Part shown: positions 54,125 through 63,697 of the stretch, one piece after another
Numbering within the stretch: position 1 is the first letter of the stretch
Layout of the letters: each line of letters begins with the position of its first letter
DNA from: Telluribacter sp035998675
GTDB taxonomy: Bacteria > Bacteroidota > Bacteroidia > Cytophagales > Spirosomataceae
Length of the DNA: 64,000 nucleotides
NCBI RefSeq assembly: GCF_035998675.1
Contig: NZ_DASYHI010000018.1
Span: forward strand, 328,164-392,163
Direction of reading: 5' to 3'
The notes under the pieces: generated by a model
Databases searched by the model: none
What the model saw: the letters and a program-made list of their open reading frames with translations, nothing else
What the model was told of the DNA's origin: nothing
Translations under genes and position numbers: made by a program

Positions 54125-56953
54125 CTACCGGCTCATGTACATATTGCGTTCGCTGTACACTTTGCGGAAAAAGTCGTCCTGAAGGTTTTCAATAAAGAAT
54201 ATACCCTCACCGGTTGACTTCATTTCGGGGCCGAGCTCCTTGTTTACGTTCGGGAATTTGTTGAACGAGAATACCGGAATCTTGATAGCCCAGCCGTTTT
54301 TGTGCGGATTGAAGTTAAAGTCTTTCACCTTTTTTTCACCCAGCATCAGTTTGGTCGCGTAGTTGACGTAAGGCTCCTGGTAGGCTTTACAAATAAACGG
54401 TACCGTACGGGAAGCGCGGGGATTTGCTTCAATTACATAAACAACTCCGTTCTTAATCGCGAATTGTACGTTAATAAGGCCTTTTACTTCCATCGCCAGG
54501 GCTATTTTGCGGGTATGCTCCTCAATCTGCCGGATTTCATCGGCTGACAGATCAAAGGGAGGCAGGGCCGCGTGCGAGTCACCGGAGTGGATACCGGCAG
54601 GCTCAATGTGCTCCATGATCCCGATGATGTAGGCATCCTCACCGTCACAGATAGCATCCGCCTCGGCTTCTATGGCTCCTTCCAGGAAGTGGTCGAGCAG
54701 GATGTTGTTATCCGGAATATCGTGCAGGATTTTCACAACGTGCTGCTCTAGCTCTTTCTCGTTTATTACAATTTTCATGCTCTGTCCTCCCAGAACGTAG
54801 CTGGGGCGCACCAGCAGCGGGAAACCCAGATTGCGGGACAGCGCAACGGCGGCATCGGAAGTACGTACCGTTCCGAAGTTCGGATACGGAATATTCAGGT
54901 CACGCAGGAGCGCTGAGAAACGGCCCCGGTCTTCGGCCCAGTCGAGCGAGTGGTAGCTGGTACCGATAATCTTTATGCCCAGCTTATCCAGTTTTTCGGC
55001 CATCTTTAAAGCCGTTTGCCCTCCTAGCTGCACGATCACACCCTCCGGCTTTTCGTGCTGAATAATATCGTACACGTGCTCCCAGAATACCGGCTCAAAG
55101 TAGAGCTTATCGGAAATATCGGGGTCGGTAGATACCGTTTCTGGGTTACAATTGATCATGATGGTTTCATACCCACACTCCCGGGCGGCCAGTACACCGT
55201 GGACACAGGAGTAGTCAAACTCGATTCCCTGTCCGATGCGGTTGGGTCCCGAGCCCAGTACCACTACCTTTTTCTTATCACTGACAATAGACTCGTTATC
55301 AGGTTTGTCCTGTGAGGTATTAAAGGTAGAGTAGTAGTACGGTGTTTTGGCTTCAAATTCGGCCGCGCAGGTATCTACGCATTTGTACACCCGCTTTATA
55401 CCCATTTCGTTCCGGCGCTTGTACACCTTGCTTTCCTTGGAACCTACCAGGTGGGCAATCTGACGGTCGGCGTAGCCCTTTTGCTTGGCGGCCAGCATCA
55501 GGTCATAGGGCAGGTCCGTGAGGTCATACTCCTCAATCTGTTTTTCCAGCTCAATTAGTTCTTCAATCTGGCGCAGGAACCAGGCGTCAATTTTGGTGAG
55601 GTCCTGAATGGTCTTGAAGGACAGTCCAATTTTGAAGGCGTCGTAGATATGGAACAGCCGGTCCCAACTGGGGTGCGCCAGGCTGTGCTTAATGCTTTCC
55701 TGGTCGTGGAGTTCGCGGCCGTCGGCACCTAGTCCGTTGCGACGGATTTCGAGCGACTGACAGGCTTTCTGCAGGGCTTCCTGGAAGTTACGACCAATCC
55801 CCATGGCTTCGCCTACTGACTTCATCTGCAGCCCCAGCGAGCGGTCCGAACCAGGGAATTTATCAAAGTTCCAGCGGGGTACCTTTACAATAACGTAGTC
55901 AATGGTAGGCTCAAAGAAAGCGGAAGTACTTCCGGTAATGGGGTTAATCAGCTCGTCCAGGTTATACCCAATCGCCATTTTTGCGGCAATCTTGGCAATA
56001 GGATAACCGGTAGCTTTGGAAGCCAGCGCCGACGAGCGGGATACCCGCGGGTTAATTTCGATGGCGATAATATAATCGTTTTCCGGATTTACCGAGAACT
56101 GTACGTTACAGCCACCCGCAAACTGCCCGATCCCGTTCATCATCCTGATGGCCAGGTCACGCATTTGCTGATACAACGTATCCGGAAGGGTCATGGCGGG
56201 CGCTACCGTGATACTGTCGCCGGTATGTACCCCCATGGGGTCAAAGTTTTCAATGGAACAGATAATGATAAAGTTACCGTTGCCATCGCGCAGTAATTCC
56301 AGCTCGTACTCCTTCCAGCCCATTACACTCTGCTCAACCAGTACTTCGTGGACCGGCGAAGCATGCAAACCATGGGTTAATGCTTTATCAAAATTTTCGG
56401 GTTTGTCGACAAATCCACCTCCTGAGCCGCCCAGCGTATAGGAAGGACGAATTACCAGCGGGAAGCCAATCTCCTGGGCAATTTCTTTTCCTTCCAGGAA
56501 CGAGCGGGCCGTGCGTCCCCTGCACACATTTATACCCAGCTCAATCATTTTCATCCGGAACTTCTCACGATCTTCCGTAGTTTCGATTGCTTTGATATCT
56601 ACCCCGATAATTTCGACCCCGTATTTTTTCCAAATGCCAGCCTGGTCACAATCGATAGCTAAATTTAACGCCGTCTGGCCTCCCATGGTTGGCAAAACGG
56701 CGTCGACCTTATGTTTTTCAAGTATCTCAATAATATACTTCTTCTCTAACGGCCGCAGGTACACGTGGTCGGCGTTCATGGGGTCAGTCATGATGGTCGC
56801 CGGGTTGGAATTTATTAGTATTACTTCAATTCCCTCCTCTCGTAGCGACCTCGCCGCCTGGGAGCCGGCATAGTCGAACTCACACGCCTGACCAATGACA
56901 ATAGGACCTGAACCAATGATTAGGATGGAATTGATTTTTGGATTTTTGGGCAC
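54125..56953 (-). CDS. carB: carbamoyl-phosphate synthase large subunit, without allosteric domain
   Basis: CarB makes carbamoyl phosphate for arginine and pyrimidine synthesis with CarA. The 942 residues contain both ATP-grasp halves (GSGPIVIGQACEFDYAG and GSGPNRIGQGIEFDYS) and the oligomerisation segment. After GPEMKSTGEGIFFIENLQ the protein ends at once, so the roughly 130-residue MGS-type allosteric domain of E. coli CarB is absent. The start is GTG; no in-frame ATG is upstream. A -7 box lies at 57047. carA is not adjacent. Confidence 0.96.
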   Translation of the reverse strand: MPKNPKINSILIIGSGPIVIGQACEFDYAGSQAARSLREEGIEVILINSNPATIMTDPMNADHVYLRPLEKKYIIEILEKHKVDAVLPTMGGQTALNLAIDCDQAGIWKKYGVEIIGVDIKAIETTEDREKFRMKMIELGINVCRGRTARSFLEGKEIAQEIGFPLVIRPSYTLGGSGGGFVDKPENFDKALTHGLHASPVHEVLVEQSVMGWKEYELELLRDGNGNFIIICSIENFDPMGVHTGDSITVAPAMTLPDTLYQQMRDLAIRMMNGIGQFAGGCNVQFSVNPENDYIIAIEINPRVSRSSALASKATGYPIAKIAAKMAIGYNLDELINPITGSTSAFFEPTIDYVIVKVPRWNFDKFPGSDRSLGLQMKSVGEAMGIGRNFQEALQKACQSLEIRRNGLGADGRELHDQESIKHSLAHPSWDRLFHIYDAFKIGLSFKTIQDLTKIDAWFLRQIEELIELEKQIEEYDLTDLPYDLMLAAKQKGYADRQIAHLVGSKESKVYKRRNEMGIKRVYKCVDTCAAEFEAKTPYYYSTFNTSQDKPDNESIVSDKKKVVVLGSGPNRIGQGIEFDYSCVHGVLAARECGYETIMINCNPETVSTDPDISDKLYFEPVFWEHVYDIIQHEKPEGVIVQLGGQTALKMAEKLDKLGIKIIGTSYHSLDWAEDRGRFSALLRDLNIPYPNFGTVRTSDAAVALSRNLGFPLLVRPSYVLGGQSMKIVINEKELEQHVVKILHDIPDNNILLDHFLEGAIEAEADAICDGEDAYIIGIMEHIEPAGIHSGDSHAALPPFDLSADEIRQIEEHTRKIALAMEVKGLINVQFAIKNGVVYVIEANPRASRTVPFICKAYQEPYVNYATKLMLGEKKVKDFNFNPHKNGWAIKIPVFSFNKFPNVNKELGPEMKSTGEGIFFIENLQDDFFRKVYSERNMYMSR

Positions 56954-57046
56954 AGTAGTACAGTTTTTGAAAATGTGAACTATGTATTTAACCTAACTTC
57001 TGGAAGTAAAAGCCTAAAAGAGAATAGGGGTCGTCCAAAAATTGCA

Positions 57047-57054
57047 CAAAGTTA
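57047..57054 (-). promoter_or_regulatory. -7 promoter box TAACTTTG for carB
   Basis: This exact TAnnTTTG match is about 94 bases before the carB start codon. Confidence 0.45.
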
Positions 57055-57153
57055 GGGTACCTTTTCGGGAAGACCTACCCTTCGGCAAAAAAACTTTGAA
57101 TATCATTTGAGTGACTTAATAAAGTTCAAAAGCATACTTCTCATAGTACTATT

Positions 57154-58995
57154 TTACCGGAGGGGCAGGATGCTGGGAGCCGAAATATCAAAATCGCGGA
57201 GCTGGAGCGTCGAGATTCCGCCACCTTCAAAACGCAAAGCATTGTAGAGGTCAGGAATGTTAGGATAGTACCCCACCCGAACCTGAAAGGTGTTGAAAGT
57301 AAGGTTTTCGTTCCGGAACCGGAAGCCCAGACCGTACCCCTGGTACACAGGACTCTTCCATAAGTTTTCGTTGCTGGCTACCAGCCCCAGGTCCGTAAAC
57401 AGGAAGTAGGCAATCCGGAAGCCCAGCAGACTGCGGGTCGAAAACAGCACCGACTCAAAGCCGGCGGTAAGGCGTTTGGTGCCTATAAGCTGAGGACTAG
57501 TTATGCCCCGGAGACCTTCATTGCGGCTGATGTTGAGGTACTCAAGCGGGTCGCGGTTGATGCCGTAGGTATAGCGCAAATTGATGAACTGCCGGAAGTA
57601 GCTGTTGCCCAGCGGTGCCAGGCCGCTGAAATAGTTCAGCTGTCCGCCCATTACCCCCTGCTGAGCGGTTCCAGACTGGAAGTAGCTCCCGACATTAACC
57701 ATGCCGTACAGGTACCCCAGGCCCCTGGGCAGGTACTTGCCCGAAGCGTACTGCACTCCCCCGTATCCCCGCTGCCCGAATTCGGTACTCTCGCGCCCGA
57801 TGGTCAGAGCAAACAAACTACCCAGCGGCACGTCCTCCGTGCGACCAAAGCCATAAATGAGTACATCGCGGCGGTAGTTCCGGTTTGAAAAGCCAATACT
57901 CGCCAGGGTAGCGTGCCGGTTCCAGTATATTTTATTGGTGTCGGCCCGGACAATAGGGCGGTGCGTAAAGTTATAATTATTGGTACGCAGGGCGGCGATG
58001 AAACGGGTGTTTTCCCGGACCGAAATCTTCGGAATTTTAAAAGAGCGGCCTACCCAAATATCATAGTAGTTAAATGCCACCGGATAGCTCACCACCGCAT
58101 TTTTGTCAACCAGTATCCTTTTGTACTCCTGAATGCGGGAGTGTCCCAGTTCCAGTGCCCCGGCGTATTTGGTCTGGACGGTCAGGAAAGGGCGCGACAG
58201 CCGGATAGACTGCTGCTTCAGGTCCCTTTCCCAAATAAAACTGGCCTGACCGGTAATAAACGTTTTGCCAATATAAGGTATGGTATAAATGCTTCTGAAT
58301 TGAAATTTCTGCAGGGTATCCCGGGCGTTCCAGCGGATGGCGTTGTAGTGCGAGTGGGCATAACCACCCACATTGATATTATCAACGCCTAAGGCAATAT
58401 TGTCAAAACCGCCAAAGCCTCCCGAAACATTCAGCGACCAAACATCCTGAATAAGTACCACCACATCGGCCAGCCAAACCGACTCGGGGCGTCGCACGAC
58501 CAGAATCCGGGCATCCAGAATGGTAGGATTGGAGCGCAGCAGCCGCTCGTTATCCTTGAGCTGCCGGGCATTAATCAGGTCACCTTCCTTGAAAAGGAGA
58601 AAAGAATTCCGGACAATCCGTTCGCGCGTGTCAGTGTGCAAATGCTCACTTACAAAGCGTTCCAGGCGGTTGCCCCGGCGGGTAGTGTCGTAAACCGACT
58701 CGCCCAGGATGTCCAGCTGCCGGATGCTGATACTGCCTATTATCAGACCTTCGTAGGGAATAAATGGATTGGTTTCGATGGCGCTGACTTCACCCGCCTG
58801 CCCTCGGTTGTATACATCCCTAAACAGCAGCCGGTATAGTTGCCGCGTAAGTTTACGCTTACCCATACGCTCCTTGAGCCGGGTGTACCTGATGCTGTCT
58901 CTTTCGGTTTTGGTGGTAGAGATACTGTCAAGATCCTGACTATTTGCGGTAAAGGCACTAAAAATGAAAAATAGTAAAAATATATAACGAAACAT
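57154..58995 (-). CDS. BamA/TamA-family outer-membrane protein
   Basis: This 613-residue protein has a signal peptide (cleaved after ANSQ), one or two POTRA-like segments (about 90-180, with VRNSFLLFKEGDLINARQL) and a C-terminal beta-barrel with alternating residues that ends in ...SILPLR. It resembles the BamA/TamA (Omp85) superfamily, but lacks enough POTRAs to be BamA itself. Likely roles are protein or lipid insertion at the outer membrane. Confidence 0.85.
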   Translation of the reverse strand: MFRYIFLLFFIFSAFTANSQDLDSISTTKTERDSIRYTRLKERMGKRKLTRQLYRLLFRDVYNRGQAGEVSAIETNPFIPYEGLIIGSISIRQLDILGESVYDTTRRGNRLERFVSEHLHTDTRERIVRNSFLLFKEGDLINARQLKDNERLLRSNPTILDARILVVRRPESVWLADVVVLIQDVWSLNVSGGFGGFDNIALGVDNINVGGYAHSHYNAIRWNARDTLQKFQFRSIYTIPYIGKTFITGQASFIWERDLKQQSIRLSRPFLTVQTKYAGALELGHSRIQEYKRILVDKNAVVSYPVAFNYYDIWVGRSFKIPKISVRENTRFIAALRTNNYNFTHRPIVRADTNKIYWNRHATLASIGFSNRNYRRDVLIYGFGRTEDVPLGSLFALTIGRESTEFGQRGYGGVQYASGKYLPRGLGYLYGMVNVGSYFQSGTAQQGVMGGQLNYFSGLAPLGNSYFRQFINLRYTYGINRDPLEYLNISRNEGLRGITSPQLIGTKRLTAGFESVLFSTRSLLGFRIAYFLFTDLGLVASNENLWKSPVYQGYGLGFRFRNENLTFNTFQVRVGYYPNIPDLYNALRFEGGGISTLQLRDFDISAPSILPLR

Positions 58996-59216
58996 GTTCT
59001 TCCTCTGTCACAAATACTTATAATATAACGTGAAATGGGGGGCAGTAGGGTAATTTTATTGTTTTAAATAAAAAGTGACCCCGGCACGCTACCTGGCTTC
59101 CCCAGGCAGGAGCCCAGGGAAGCCCCCTGAATAGAAAGCACAAACAGGCGGAATTGTTAAAAGAAGAGGAGGAGGTGGTCCCGAAACGGAACCACAATCA
59201 GTCAGGCCAGCCTATG

Positions 59217-60902
59217 CTACCGGCTTTGGCGCGCCCGCATCAGCGACTTGTAGGCTTCGGCTCCCTCGCTGGGGGCTGGTGCGTTGCGGGAAAAGTTTTT
59301 ACCGTTGGGTTTGAGGATGGAGAAAGAAGGCGTCGAAAGCGGATTCAGCCGGAAAAGCAACTGCATGGCCTGGGCGTCGTTCAGGTACAGGTGAACGCCC
59401 CTGAGCTGGTGACGCAGTACATACTGCCGCCAAAGCTCCTGCGAAGGCATGGCTTCTTCGGTGGGTAAATGAATGTAAATAACTTCGATGTCCTGCGGGA
59501 GTTGCGCCCGTAGCGCGGGTGCGTAGGCAATTTCCCGGCGGCTCAGTTCATCCCCCAGGTTCCACTTTATCAGGTACAGGGCTTTGTTTTTGTACAATTC
59601 CTCAATACGCCTGAACCAGTCACGGCCGCTCCCTTCCGACTGGGCTATCCAGATTCCCGGAAGTACTTCCGTTGGGTCCTGCCCCAGGTCGGTCCGGTTT
59701 TGGGCCAGACGAACCAGGGTACTATCTTTTACCTCCAGCTGGTACAACTCATCCAGCGATTGCCGGATGCGTGGCTTTTCCAGTTGCTTCCGCACGTGGT
59801 TGTAGATGATCTTTTGCTGGTCCAGGTTGTACATATAAAAACGGTCGACCAGGTATCGGGCCGACAGAAACTCGGCTGCGGTAGCATTGTACAATTCTCC
59901 GTAAGCACGTTTCATTTTTTCAAATTGGGTCAGCAGGTCCAGTTGCCGGCGGTTCCGGGCGTACAGGTTACTCATGAAATCAACCCCTTCCCGGCTCACT
60001 TTCCCATCGCTGACAATCCGGTCGAGCTGCTGACGCTCACTACCCGACAGAGGTTCAACGTAGTCTTTAATAAGCTCGGCCAGTAACTCAACGGGCAGCG
60101 AACGCCCCCAATTCGGATTCATGGCCGTAGCCTGGTTTATCTGTCGGTCAGCATAGTTGCCGAATGTTTCGGCCCAGGTAATGCGCTGCAGGGTAAGGGG
60201 CGAAGTGGTCAGGCGGTTGAGGCTATCGAGCAGGTCGCGCTCAACACTTACCCCGTTGGCCATGGCGTGTTCAAAAAGGATAGACAGCTGCTCTTCGTCG
60301 GTAGTAGTACGTACCCACCGCTGGAGCGCGGGAGGTACTGTGCCGGTGGTGGCAGAGGTAAGCGCCGAAAGGCGAAGATCGGCCCGGGTTTGTACCGCCC
60401 GCCGGACCGAAAGGGTACTTTGTTCCCACAGAAAGTCAAAGAAATTGGCCCCCAGTTTCTTATTTTCTTTCAGAAGCCGGCCTTCTTCCATGGCAAAGCG
60501 CGAGTACTGGTTGTTGGCTTCGGCGTTGACTCCTGCAAAGTAAAAAAGTTGTTTGGCTTTGAACATAGAGTCGGCATCGAAGGAAATCTCGACCCGCCCC
60601 GGTGAGGCCAGGAAAGTAGTAAATACTTTTCCGCCGTAATCGAGATACACCTCCTCCTGAGGAAAAATAAGGGGCAGGGCTACCCGAAAGGTACCATCGG
60701 CCTGTAAGGGAGCCTGCCTGGTTAGCTCCGACTGGGGCTGAAGCAGGTTGTTTCGGGTAAAGGTAATGGCGGGTGCCTGGCGGTACAAAGGTGCGGTCAG
60801 GTTCAGGAGGCGGCCGGTTATAATGACAGAGTCAGGCTTTTGCGCGAAACTGTGCAGGGTAGTACATAGCAGGAGCAGGAAACAGAAAATGGTTCGCTTC
60901 AT
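59217..60902 (-). CDS. thioredoxin-fold envelope protein without CxxC
   Basis: This 561-residue protein has a Sec signal peptide (cleaved near SFAQ), an N-terminal DUF4369-like beta-domain (about 25-130), a long helical middle and a C-terminal thioredoxin-like domain (about 430-560) with STPSFSILKPNGK, which resembles the cis-Pro region of TlpA proteins. The usual CxxC pair is replaced (...WNLGDELSRRE...), so redox chemistry is unlikely. The ATG at 60902 gives the signal peptide. It follows the nuoC gene in the same direction. Confidence 0.72.
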   Translation of the reverse strand: MKRTIFCFLLLLCTTLHSFAQKPDSVIITGRLLNLTAPLYRQAPAITFTRNNLLQPQSELTRQAPLQADGTFRVALPLIFPQEEVYLDYGGKVFTTFLASPGRVEISFDADSMFKAKQLFYFAGVNAEANNQYSRFAMEEGRLLKENKKLGANFFDFLWEQSTLSVRRAVQTRADLRLSALTSATTGTVPPALQRWVRTTTDEEQLSILFEHAMANGVSVERDLLDSLNRLTTSPLTLQRITWAETFGNYADRQINQATAMNPNWGRSLPVELLAELIKDYVEPLSGSERQQLDRIVSDGKVSREGVDFMSNLYARNRRQLDLLTQFEKMKRAYGELYNATAAEFLSARYLVDRFYMYNLDQQKIIYNHVRKQLEKPRIRQSLDELYQLEVKDSTLVRLAQNRTDLGQDPTEVLPGIWIAQSEGSGRDWFRRIEELYKNKALYLIKWNLGDELSRREIAYAPALRAQLPQDIEVIYIHLPTEEAMPSQELWRQYVLRHQLRGVHLYLNDAQAMQLLFRLNPLSTPSFSILKPNGKNFSRNAPAPSEGAEAYKSLMRARQSR

Positions 60903-60937
60903 GGCAGGTAGGTATAGGGGCATGTATTGTAAACAAA

Positions 60938-60960
60938 TGGCAGACCCATTAGGTCTGCCA
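60938..60960 (-). terminator. hairpin after nuoC
   Basis: A 9-bp stem (60938-60946 with 60952-60960) lies just past the nuoC stop; the T run is weak. Confidence 0.5.
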
Positions 60961-60991
60961 ATATAAAAATTCTTTAACTAAAATAGGCTTA

Positions 60992-61522
60992 TTAACTATC
61001 GGAAGCAGGTACATCGCGGTCTTCGTACCGAACCCGGATGCCGTGGTACACCTCCTGTACGGTATAATCGCGGCGGAGCGGGTGGCCTTCCCAGTCGGCC
61101 GGAAGCAGGATACGCCGCAGGTCGGGGTGGCCTTCAAATCGAATACCTACCAGGTCGTATATCTCCCGCTCGTGCCAGTCGGCGGTACGCCAGATGTGGC
61201 TCAGCGTAGGTACTACGGGCAGCGGTTCTTCCGCTTTGTTCCGTACCAGTAGTACTTTCAGCATCAGGCTGTGGCCGTAGGGAATAGAGTAGAAATTGTA
61301 AATAAGGTCCATGGTACCGGCTTCGGCACCGTTGTCGATACCCGTAATGCAGGCCAGGTGGTCAAAAAAAAGTTGCTCGTTCCGGTGCAGTAAGGTACCT
61401 ATCTCCGGCAGTTGTTCTACGGGTACTATCAGGTAGGGCTGCGGGACATTTTCTATGGAATTGAGGACAATGCCTTCTCCCAACTCAGCCACAAGTACCT
61501 CTTTGATTTCTGAAAAATTCAT
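60992..61522 (-). CDS. nuoC: NADH-quinone oxidoreductase subunit C
   Basis: NuoC is part of the peripheral arm of respiratory complex I. The 176 residues carry the 30-kDa-subunit signature WHEREIYDLVGIRFEGHPD and RILLPADWEGHPLRRDY. It is separate, not fused to NuoD. Downstream genes nuoD-N are not present; a hairpin follows and an unrelated gene begins, so the operon is cut after nuoC. Confidence 0.96.
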   Translation of the reverse strand: MNFSEIKEVLVAELGEGIVLNSIENVPQPYLIVPVEQLPEIGTLLHRNEQLFFDHLACITGIDNGAEAGTMDLIYNFYSIPYGHSLMLKVLLVRNKAEEPLPVVPTLSHIWRTADWHEREIYDLVGIRFEGHPDLRRILLPADWEGHPLRRDYTVQEVYHGIRVRYEDRDVPASDS

Positions 61523-61545
61523 TCGTTGGTAGCTAAAAAAGTGTC

Positions 61546-61608
61546 GCCCCTCCGGGGCTTAACTATTCAGTGCTTCTTATTTCTACTAAGGTAACGCTCC
61601 TACGGAGC
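61546..61608. repeat. pair of short GC palindromes between nuoB and nuoC
   Basis: GCCCC-TCC-GGGGC (61546-61558) and GCTCC-TAC-GGAGC (61596-61608) sit in the 132-base gap. Paired palindromes of this kind resemble REP-type elements. Confidence 0.45.
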
Positions 61609-61654
61609 TATCAGGGGGTGACGTGGAGCTGTACGCTATTTCCAAAAGATACGA

Positions 61655-62233
61655 CTACGCCACTACCTTCTCTTCTTGCTCGGATTTAGGAGCAGATGCT
61701 TCTGTGGGGGTACCTGTACCGGCTTCCTCCTCCATCTCCAGCAGCATTTTGGGTGCCAGCGGGTGCTCTTTCCGGATCTTATCCTGCAATTTCATAAAGC
61801 CACCAATGAGCGCTTCGGGTCGGGGCGGACAACCCGGTACGTATATATCCACGGGAATAATCCGGTCCACGCCCTTTACGACGTGGTAACCGTGCTCCCA
61901 GTAGGGGCCACCGCAGTTGGAGCAGCTACCCATGGATATAACATAGCGCGGCTCGGGCATCTGCTCGTACAGGCGGCGCAGCCGGTCGGCCATTTTAAAA
62001 GTTACGGTTCCGGCTACAATCATCACGTCGGACTGGCGCGGCGACGGGCGCGGGAATATACCAAAGCGTTCAAGGTCGTAGTGGGAGGCGTAGGTAGCCA
62101 TCATCTCAATGGCGCAGCAGGCGATCCCAAAGCCCATGGGCCACAGCGACGAGAGCCGGGCCCAGTTCATCAGGTCTTCGCTGCTGGTCAGGATAATACC
62201 CCCGTCTCCGGTTTTTATGCGATTATTCTCCAT
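61655..62233 (-). CDS. nuoB: NADH-quinone oxidoreductase subunit B
   Basis: NuoB carries iron-sulfur cluster N2, next to the quinone site. The 192 residues contain the ligands GIACCAIEMM, GSCSNCGG and PGCPPRPE. The ATG at 62233 is used because it overlaps the nuoA stop by one base (TAATG) and gives the family N-terminus; a longer frame to 62416 is antisense-style noise. A 30-residue Glu/Ala-rich tail extends past the usual end. Confidence 0.96.
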   Translation of the reverse strand: MENNRIKTGDGGIILTSSEDLMNWARLSSLWPMGFGIACCAIEMMATYASHYDLERFGIFPRPSPRQSDVMIVAGTVTFKMADRLRRLYEQMPEPRYVISMGSCSNCGGPYWEHGYHVVKGVDRIIPVDIYVPGCPPRPEALIGGFMKLQDKIRKEHPLAPKMLLEMEEEAGTGTPTEASAPKSEQEEKVVA

Positions 62234-62703
62234 TAGGTCGTCTTGTACTTTTCGTTCAATTGCTCGTACATACTGGCCGGTACGGGCGATTCCACCTCCG
62301 GCACCCTGGGCGTGGGACGTACCCAGTCGAGGTAGCCTTTGGCCCAGGCGTAGGCCAGGCCCAGTACCAGCATTCCCACAAAGACCGTCATCTCGGCCAG
62401 GGCAAACCAGCCCCACTGACCGTTGGTCTGTTGAATGAGGTCTTCGTTCCCAAATACAACAGCCCAGGGAAACAAAAAGGTCAGTTCTACGTCAAAAAGA
62501 ACGAAAATCAGGGCTACTACGTAGAAGCGTACGTTGAACTGAATGTTGGCGTTCCCGTAGGGTTCTTCCCCCGACTCGTAAGTGGAGAGTTTTTCCTCGT
62601 TGGGCTTGTGCGGCCGTAGCAACCGCGCTATGCCCAGCATCAAGGATACCAGGACAACAGCGGCCAGTATAAACAGAAAGATGATTCCGAAGTCAGAGAG
62701 CAT
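62233..62703 (-). CDS. nuoA: NADH-quinone oxidoreductase subunit A
   Basis: This 156-residue membrane subunit of complex I has three transmembrane helices and the family motifs YESGEEP and FVLFDVELTFLFPWAV. The ATG at 62703 gives the standard N-terminus, 33 residues shorter than the open frame, and follows a perfect -7 box at 62730. It starts a nuoA-nuoB-nuoC unit. Confidence 0.96.
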   Translation of the reverse strand: MLSDFGIIFLFILAAVVLVSLMLGIARLLRPHKPNEEKLSTYESGEEPYGNANIQFNVRFYVVALIFVLFDVELTFLFPWAVVFGNEDLIQQTNGQWGWFALAEMTVFVGMLVLGLAYAWAKGYLDWVRPTPRVPEVESPVPASMYEQLNEKYKTT

Positions 62704-62729
62704 ACAGAGGTATGTCAGGTGTTGTGGGG

Positions 62730-62737
62730 CAAAGGTA
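62730..62737 (-). promoter_or_regulatory. -7 promoter box TACCTTTG for nuoABC
   Basis: This exact TAnnTTTG match lies between the Abi stop and the nuoA ATG, 27 bases before the latter. Confidence 0.55.
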
Positions 62738-62779
62738 GCGAAAAATGGGATTGAGCCTTTTCGATCTATTTGATACTCT

Positions 62780-63682
62780 TTACTCCCACAAAGGTTCACT
62801 TTCCCAATGGGGCGTCATCCCTAAAGCATTGGGGTCAATTGTGGGATACTTGTCCAGAAGGTTTTTCAGTCTTTGTCCAAACTGATTTCCTGGTTGTACG
62901 ATATTTAGCAGGTACTTCATACAGCACAAATGTACATACAGCATATGGTACTCACTTACGGGAGGTACTTGATTAATCCACTTATTAGGCGGAGAAGGCA
63001 TAAGTTTAGGCCTGCCTGGCAGGTTCCTATTCCAGAGTCTGCTGTGGTGGGCGCATAGATTACGTATCTGTGTAATACTTAATAGCCAACTCGGCAGGTA
63101 CGTATGATTTACTGTTCCCAACTCTGCCGCAATGGTATTCTTAGCTTTGATTCCTGGCAGCAAGTTCCCATACAATTTAGAAATCGTACCTAAACTGGTA
63201 ATTTCAAGTGTTTTCCAGGCGGGAGGTCTGCGCGTATCCAGAATATAGTTCTTATAATGTTCAATAATAAAGATATCTTTTGATTGAGATAACTCACGGT
63301 CTATGGTCTGTACTACTTTACCATGCTGGAGCTGGTCCTTAAAATTTGTGGAGTCCTCAAACCACCACGGTGACTTCTCATGCGATAGATAATAAATAAG
63401 CTTTGTGCGAAAACCAATCTCAATCCGCTCAATTACTCCAAATACCATAAGTCTTAGTTCCCGGTCAAAGTTGTATATGGCAATAACATCTTCAAATGTA
63501 GAGCCAGATTTAAAAGTATGAAGTGCTTTATCGGCCTGCATGGGCCACCAGTAACCAGCCAGGCGGTAATAGCTTATGCTCTGTAGTACATGCTCCGCCT
63601 TGTCTTCATCTTCAATGCGCAGTCCACGGCTTTTCAACTGTGCTATCTGCTGCTGTATGGTCAAGGGTGACTTATTATACAT
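62780..63682 (-). CDS. Abi_2 family (AbiD/AbiF) HEPN abortive-infection protein
   Basis: This 300-residue protein belongs to the Abi_2/AbiD-AbiF group. The signature LQSISYYRLAGYWWPM lies at about 33-48. The HEPN RNase motif R-x4-H is intact as Arg207-His212 in QIRNLCAHHSRLWNR. In known members the HEPN RNase halts growth on phage infection and can be paired with a small RNA antitoxin. The ATG at 63682 gives the standard N-terminus; the longer frame to 63736 runs through a terminator hairpin. It lies next to IS5-like sequence and upstream of nuoA in the same direction, an insertion into a housekeeping region. A structured RNA precedes it. Confidence 0.9.
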   Translation of the reverse strand: MYNKSPLTIQQQIAQLKSRGLRIEDEDKAEHVLQSISYYRLAGYWWPMQADKALHTFKSGSTFEDVIAIYNFDRELRLMVFGVIERIEIGFRTKLIYYLSHEKSPWWFEDSTNFKDQLQHGKVVQTIDRELSQSKDIFIIEHYKNYILDTRRPPAWKTLEITSLGTISKLYGNLLPGIKAKNTIAAELGTVNHTYLPSWLLSITQIRNLCAHHSRLWNRNLPGRPKLMPSPPNKWINQVPPVSEYHMLYVHLCCMKYLLNIVQPGNQFGQRLKNLLDKYPTIDPNALGMTPHWESEPLWE

Positions 63683-63697
63683 GGAAGAGTGTGGTAT

